A stretch of DNA of 64,000 bases from Coriolopsis trogii. Lineage: Eukaryota; Basidiomycota; Agaricomycetes; Polyporales; Polyporaceae. Below the pieces are notes generated by a model. The model searched no databases. It worked only from the letters and a program-made list of their open reading frames with translations, and was not told the origin of the DNA. The translations under genes and the position numbers were made by a program. Of this stretch, positions 59,485 to 64,000 are shown in pieces (position 1 is the stretch's first letter; every line of letters starts with the position of its first letter). Where the stretch lies: NCBI GenBank assembly GCA_020543525.1, contig JAHYIO010000009.1, forward strand, positions 424,943 through 488,942. Reading direction: 5' to 3'.

Positions 59485-61202
59485 CCACGAGTCCCGGTCC
59501 TGCGCACGCCTGCGGAGTCCTCTCGCAAATGAAGAGGCGCCCCATCCTGTGCGCCATCATGCCCACGCCTACCCCAGCCCAGGTGCGCGCATCGCGCCGA
59601 GACGGCTTTTGGGGGTCGACGACGACGCTGCGAATGATTATGTATTTTTGTATCTTACATCCCCATCTCCGTTTAGACATACCATCCCCTGTGCGTTTCT
59701 TCTCGTCTCCTTTTTTGTGATATGTTTCTCTTGCACGGACCGGTCTCCACCGCGGCATCCACCCCACTTTCCCTTGTGTAACCCATCTCGCTGTTGTCTT
59801 TGCTGTGCCACCCCTCCACTCTGTGCATTCCGGGCCGGCGTTTTGGCTGGCCTCTCGTCAGTCCGTGACGTCCCCGCACTGCACCGTACTCGTACCCTAT
59901 CTCCGTTCAATGTGTTTATACCTTTCCTCTTCCTGTTTGCGTCTCTGCCTATACGTTCCGTTGCGCTTCCTCTTCCCTCTCCTCGCTCGGATCTGGCTTC
60001 GTTCTGTCCCGTTTTCCTCCTCTCTGACAGTGTCTGTCGAAAGCGAACTCGGTCTCCACGTGACGAGATTGCACCCGACCTGGGCAGCGGCGACTCAGAG
60101 GACGACGGTGACCCCGAGGTGCGCGACGCGGACGCACCCTTCACTTACGTGTTATCCTCTACCGACACCGAGCTGTAGATCCCTGCCTGCTCACGGACGA
60201 GGCTGGAACTTGAAGGAACAGGTCGGGCTGGGAATGCGGAGTCGGTCGTGCGGCGCGCGAGGTGTTTTCTGTGGTGTACCTTTATATACACGACTTGTGG
60301 ATGTACTAGCTCTGTTCGGGATATGTAATTGCGCACTCCCGAACGCGCCTGCACGGCCGCACGAGCCGTAACGGAGAATGGAGATGTCTGAGCGTGCATC
60401 TGCGCAAGTTGGCAAGCGCCCGTGTGCAGGACGCGTTCTTCTCGTCCTCCATCTCGTCTCCTCTCACTGGCACCTCGCGGGAGAATGATTGCTCGGGACT
60501 CGTCTACTCATGGCCTTGGACGATTGCTGCGTGTTTCTTGGGGTGTTTGCAGGAAATCCTTCTCTGCGTGCTTGCCACTTCACGCTGTCGCCGATGCGAC
60601 CCTGCGTCGTGGCCTGGGGTCTCTCATCTAACTGCCGCACGACGATATTGATGCTGCAGTTCTGCTCACTTGTTCATCCGGAGTCCTATCCTAACGTCGA
60701 CAAGGGCCCGGCCCCCTTCCGCTCATCGTCAGTCTCCGCTATCATCCCTGCCATCCTCTTCGAACGAAGAGGCCACGGATTCTGGTGCTGCACGTAGATG
60801 TTCTCTCGCTCCCATGCACACTCGCGGACGCTTCGCAGCCCGGATGGAGGTTGTGGCTGAAAAGTTGCACTGCACCTTTGGGTCAGTTTCATCATTGGAT
60901 GCCCTTCGGCTTTGACCACGTTACTCTCGAGAATCATCCCGTTGCACCCTCCCATTCACGCGAGGTCCATACAAGCGAGAATCTCTTTTGTTCGCCCAGA
61001 TAGGCTCGGGCGCTTCGCGTAGTAGGGCAACCTCCGCCACTGAACGAACATAAAGAACAACCGCGCGCCAAACGTTCTTATTCCACCTTGACCTCGCACC
61101 AGAGGTGAAGGCAGGACAACTGTCCGTTTCTTCTCCCCTCGTCGTTGTATCCTCGTCGTCTCTGGGCAGCATATTCTCTCTCCAGGCTTGCATTGTAACA
61201 TC
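59485..61202. other. 1.7-kb interval, nothing recognised
   Basis: Holds the CHS7 3' UTR and the next gene's promoter. Open frames at 59638-60178 on both strands lack motifs and splice partners. Confidence 0.45.
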
Positions 61203-63006
61203 ATGGCACCACACGAACCTCCCACTCTTCCCCTCTCGCTCTCTACCTCCAAACCATCCACTCGCCGCCGCAGGACGTCTCTTAGCGGCAAGCTGCTCGA
61301 CTTTTTCTCGCACAAGCCTCGCGACCCGCCCAGTCCACCTCTGAGACCCGTCATCTCCTCACCCCAACCGCTTCAGAGTCGCGTTCCCCTCCGGCCAAAG
61401 CGCGACATTCGTCAAGTGGCGTCGGACGAGAACGACCCCAACCCTGCGCCTCAACGACCTCGAAGCTCCCGGCCGCGGCTCACGTCGATAAATAGCGACG
61501 ATTCGGTCGGCACCCTGCGTAGCTCAAGTCCCAAACTCAAGCTGCACGTGCCGCCCTCTCGGAGAGACCAGGCGACGCGTCCGATCAAGAGCGCACTCAA
61601 GAAATCTCTAACCGAGAACCAGGCTTCTTCTGCCGTCGGTGAGGATCATTCCACCCGCTTGTTGACGTTGACCACGCCTGCGCCCGCGCCGAGCTCAAGA
61701 CTGTCAAACGTCGCGAAACACGTTCGGAGCGCGAGCTGGAAGCCCTTTTTGACTCGTAACCAGACCAGTTCCGCGCCGCCCCAAGGAGGCCCTGAGTCCG
61801 GTCAAGTGACCACGCCTACAAGTCCGCAACCCAAGAAGATGGTCACTTTTGCCGCTGAGAGCTCGGGCGCACCACTCCGACGGACCGCGTCGATGCTGAG
61901 CCTCGCCGACTCGGATAGGAACCATTGGGAGGATATTGCGGTGGAGCTCGACGCGTCTGTTCGAACGTCGTCTCCGTACCGGAAACGCAGGATTGAGACC
62001 ACCGGCGACCCTCGCTACGGCACCGAGAATCCTCAACCTGGCTTGCTTACGCTGACGCGCCCGAAGCCGATCTTCACCCCTGTCGTGCGCAAGCAGACTC
62101 CGCTCCATGAACGGCCGCTTCCTAACCCCGAAGGGCAGGAGCGGAAGGTGATCAAGTCGTCGCCGACGCAGCAACGCACGCGTGCGCAGATGGATGCGTT
62201 CCTCGCCGAACACGCTGTGCCTCTTCCTGCACCGAAGGCTGCGTTCGAGCTCCCTCCGCCGAGGACGATCGTGGGAGGCCTCATGGACGAGTTTATGAAG
62301 GACTATGCGCGAGAGAAGAACCGGAGCCCTCAGCCTGTCGTGACGAAGCGCGGTCCGTCTGGGGTCTTGCAGAGGATCAACATTGACATTGTTCCGAACG
62401 AGCGGCATGTGACCGTTTGGGATGCAAAGGACGGGTGCGTCCGATCTTGATATATGTACGTAGATGACTGACTCTTACCTTAGCGATATATACGCCTGGA
62501 GCGGCTCGCTGGTCCTTCGCGACTCCAAGGCGGCCTCGTACTTTTACCCCCGCCACTGCATTCAAGACTTTTTCATCGAGTTCGCGGCCCTCTCGGAGCC
62601 CGCGTACCCTCCCCACTCGTCGTCGTCCGAGTCCGAGGCTCTGCCGCCGACGCACTACGAGTGGCGCACGACGTACTCTGGACAACGCGGCAAGCGAGCA
62701 GACATTCTCGCTCAGATCCAGTCCATGCAGAGTATCTGCGTCGAGAGCGAGTACAAGTTCGTGGAGCCTGACCATCCGGACGGGCCCTGTGCGTGGCTCG
62801 TGAACTTCTGGGTGCCGATCCCGCTCGCGCTCATGCAGCGCGAGGAGTGCCGCGTGTTTGTCTGTCGCGCGCGGGTCACGGTGGGTGACTGGGAGACCCC
62901 GCGGACGGTCGTCCCTGCTGGGTGTGTGTCGGTCACGATCGAGAGTTTGAAGTCGGATCGGATGCTGGGTGGGGTTCGAGGCGAGCAGGTCTCGTCCGAG
63001 GCTTGA
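61203..63006 (+). CDS. Hypothetical protein, telomere-proximal
   Basis: I do not recognise the family. Two exons, 61203-62434 and 62484-63006, give 584 residues; the intron (GTGCGT...CTTAG) was chosen because it keeps both long frames in phase. The first about 400 residues are basic, Ser/Pro-rich and probably disordered, with motifs such as RRRRTSLSGKLLDFFSHKP, IKSALKKSL, PKKMVTFAAES and RRTASMLSLAD that look like phosphorylation or docking sites. The C-terminal about 175 residues look folded (DIYAWSGSLVLRDSKAASYF, WRTTYSGQRGKR, AWLVNFWVPIPLALMQREEC). No membrane segment. The stop is about 930 bp from the telomeric array. Confidence 0.65.
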
Positions 63007-63932
63007 GCGGTTGGCGAACATGTTCGTGTTGTAGCAGTTAGGTAGGTCCCGTCTTTCACCATTTCTTGTTGCTGTCGTTGTCGCTTGTGTACTACATCCT
63101 GCATTGGTGCACATCGCTCTGTACCTGCTTATTGGCGCATCTCTCATAGCCTATCCCTCATTCATAGAGTATTGTAGCGCTCATAGCTTCCGTGCTTAGT
63201 GTTATGTGTGCTATACTGTAGATGTGGGGAGATGCATTGAGGTGAACATACACCGGATATTGAAGGCAATACCTAGCAAGAATCTGCCACATCTACATAT
63301 GAGGGGTGGACTATGGATGGTCCTCTCTCCGCCCTTTGTGCATTGCGCGAGATCTCCAAGTATATATTCACGTGGGGTACCAAAATGGGCGACTGCTCCA
63401 AACCCACCACGAGTTGGCCCAACTGTTAACATTCCGGATTTACGGCTCTACCGGTCCGGAGTTGTGCACACAACCTTTGTATGGTCATGTTCACTTATAT
63501 TTAGATAGCACTTACTATAGGCTATGTTTCTACTTACTATATATGGTTTTTCTCTATGAAACTACTATACCATTTCAAACGGTCCAGCCAGTCACATGTC
63601 ACAAGGCCTCATTGCTAGATGAAATTGGGCTCTTGTCACTAGTCACAGGGAATATTTGCTGAATGCGCACATGGGCGCTTACTCAAAATGCTAAGTGAGC
63701 CCACCATGTACACTCAAGCTACACTTAGGATATGAGGGTTAGGGTTATGAGAGAGATTTGGTGTTCATAGGCTTGGATAAACCCTAGGCTTGGGCAGGAC
63801 CTAATCCTAAATTAGGGTTTAAATATCTCTCTAAACACATAGGGAGTTGCTGAGCATCATACACAGCAGCCAATCTTCTGCACTTGTAATCCCATAACCG
63901 CGCATCAAGTAATATTTTGTAACATGCTACTC
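63007..63932. other. Short AT-rich subtelomeric region with degenerate telomere-like motifs
   Basis: Marked drop in GC toward the end. From about 63725 it contains scattered telomere-like words in both orientations: GAGGGTTAGGGTTATG, AAACCCTAGGC and AATTAGGGTTTAAA. No coding frame with support and no helicase-type subtelomeric gene. Confidence 0.7.
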
Positions 63933-64000
63933 AGGGTTAGGGTTAGGGTTAGGGTTAGGGTTAGGGTTAGGGTTAGGGTTAGGGTTAGGGTTAGGGTTAG
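63933..64000 (+). repeat. Telomere, (TTAGGG)n array
   Basis: About eleven perfect TTAGGG units reach the window edge. The G-rich strand runs 5' to 3' toward the end, as expected at a right chromosome end. The true array length is not visible. Confidence 0.98.

Noticed and set aside
59294..60178. 294-codon plus-strand frame downstream of CHS7
   Set aside because: It overlaps the last CHS7 exons in a different frame, is Pro/Leu/Cys-rich without motifs, and has no splice logic of its own. Most likely 3' UTR and spacer.
63725..63830. Interstitial TTAGGG-like words as a second telomere array
   Set aside because: Only isolated, degenerate and mixed-orientation words. Not an array, so described as part of the subtelomere.

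Overview
This is the right-hand end of a fungal chromosome. The last 68 bases are an uninterrupted TTAGGG array running out to the window edge. The genes are split by many short GT-AG introns, usually 50-80 nt. The GC-rich coding sequence and the protein types (TRL1-type tRNA ligase, CHS7, VPS74, a divergent G-alpha, F-box and BTB proteins) point to a basidiomycete, most likely an Agaricomycete. The lineage call is inference: no rRNA or marker gene is present. I saw no transposon ORFs, rRNA or tRNA genes.

Layout. 1-16.7 kb is mostly conserved: a partial E(z)-type H3K27 methyltransferase, EXO70 (minus strand, convergent), TRL1 (divergent from EXO70), an UNC93-like membrane protein, an F-box protein and an omega-like glutathione transferase. 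16.9-25.9 kb is an accessory block: three paralogous small secreted cysteine-rich proteins (CRP-A, B, C), a tandem pair of 329-residue short-chain dehydrogenases, and a decayed copy of the UNC93-like gene. 25.9-33.2 kb is separase. 33.2-36.2 kb holds no gene I can support. 36.2-51.2 kb carries a hypothetical protein, an F-box protein, VPS74 with an unusually long repeat-filled intron, a large divergent G-alpha, thymidylate synthase, and a BTB-like protein that needs three exons to read through. 53-57.2 kb holds a duplicated gene for a single-pass membrane protein. 58.0-59.5 kb is CHS7, and 61.2-63.0 kb encodes a hypothetical protein whose stop lies about 0.9 kb from the telomere.

The strongest unexplained signal is the CRP family. 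All three genes keep one architecture: a signal-peptide exon ending in phase 0, a core exon ending in phase 1, a 7-nt microexon, and a C-terminal exon. The cysteine spacing is conserved although the rest of the sequence has diverged. The other notable item is the VPS74 first intron, which contains three degenerate repeat units, each with a short hairpin.

Exon borders were read by eye from splice consensus, reading phase and protein conservation. Where I give a protein length, the exon sums are multiples of three. Family assignments come from recognised motifs, not database searches.
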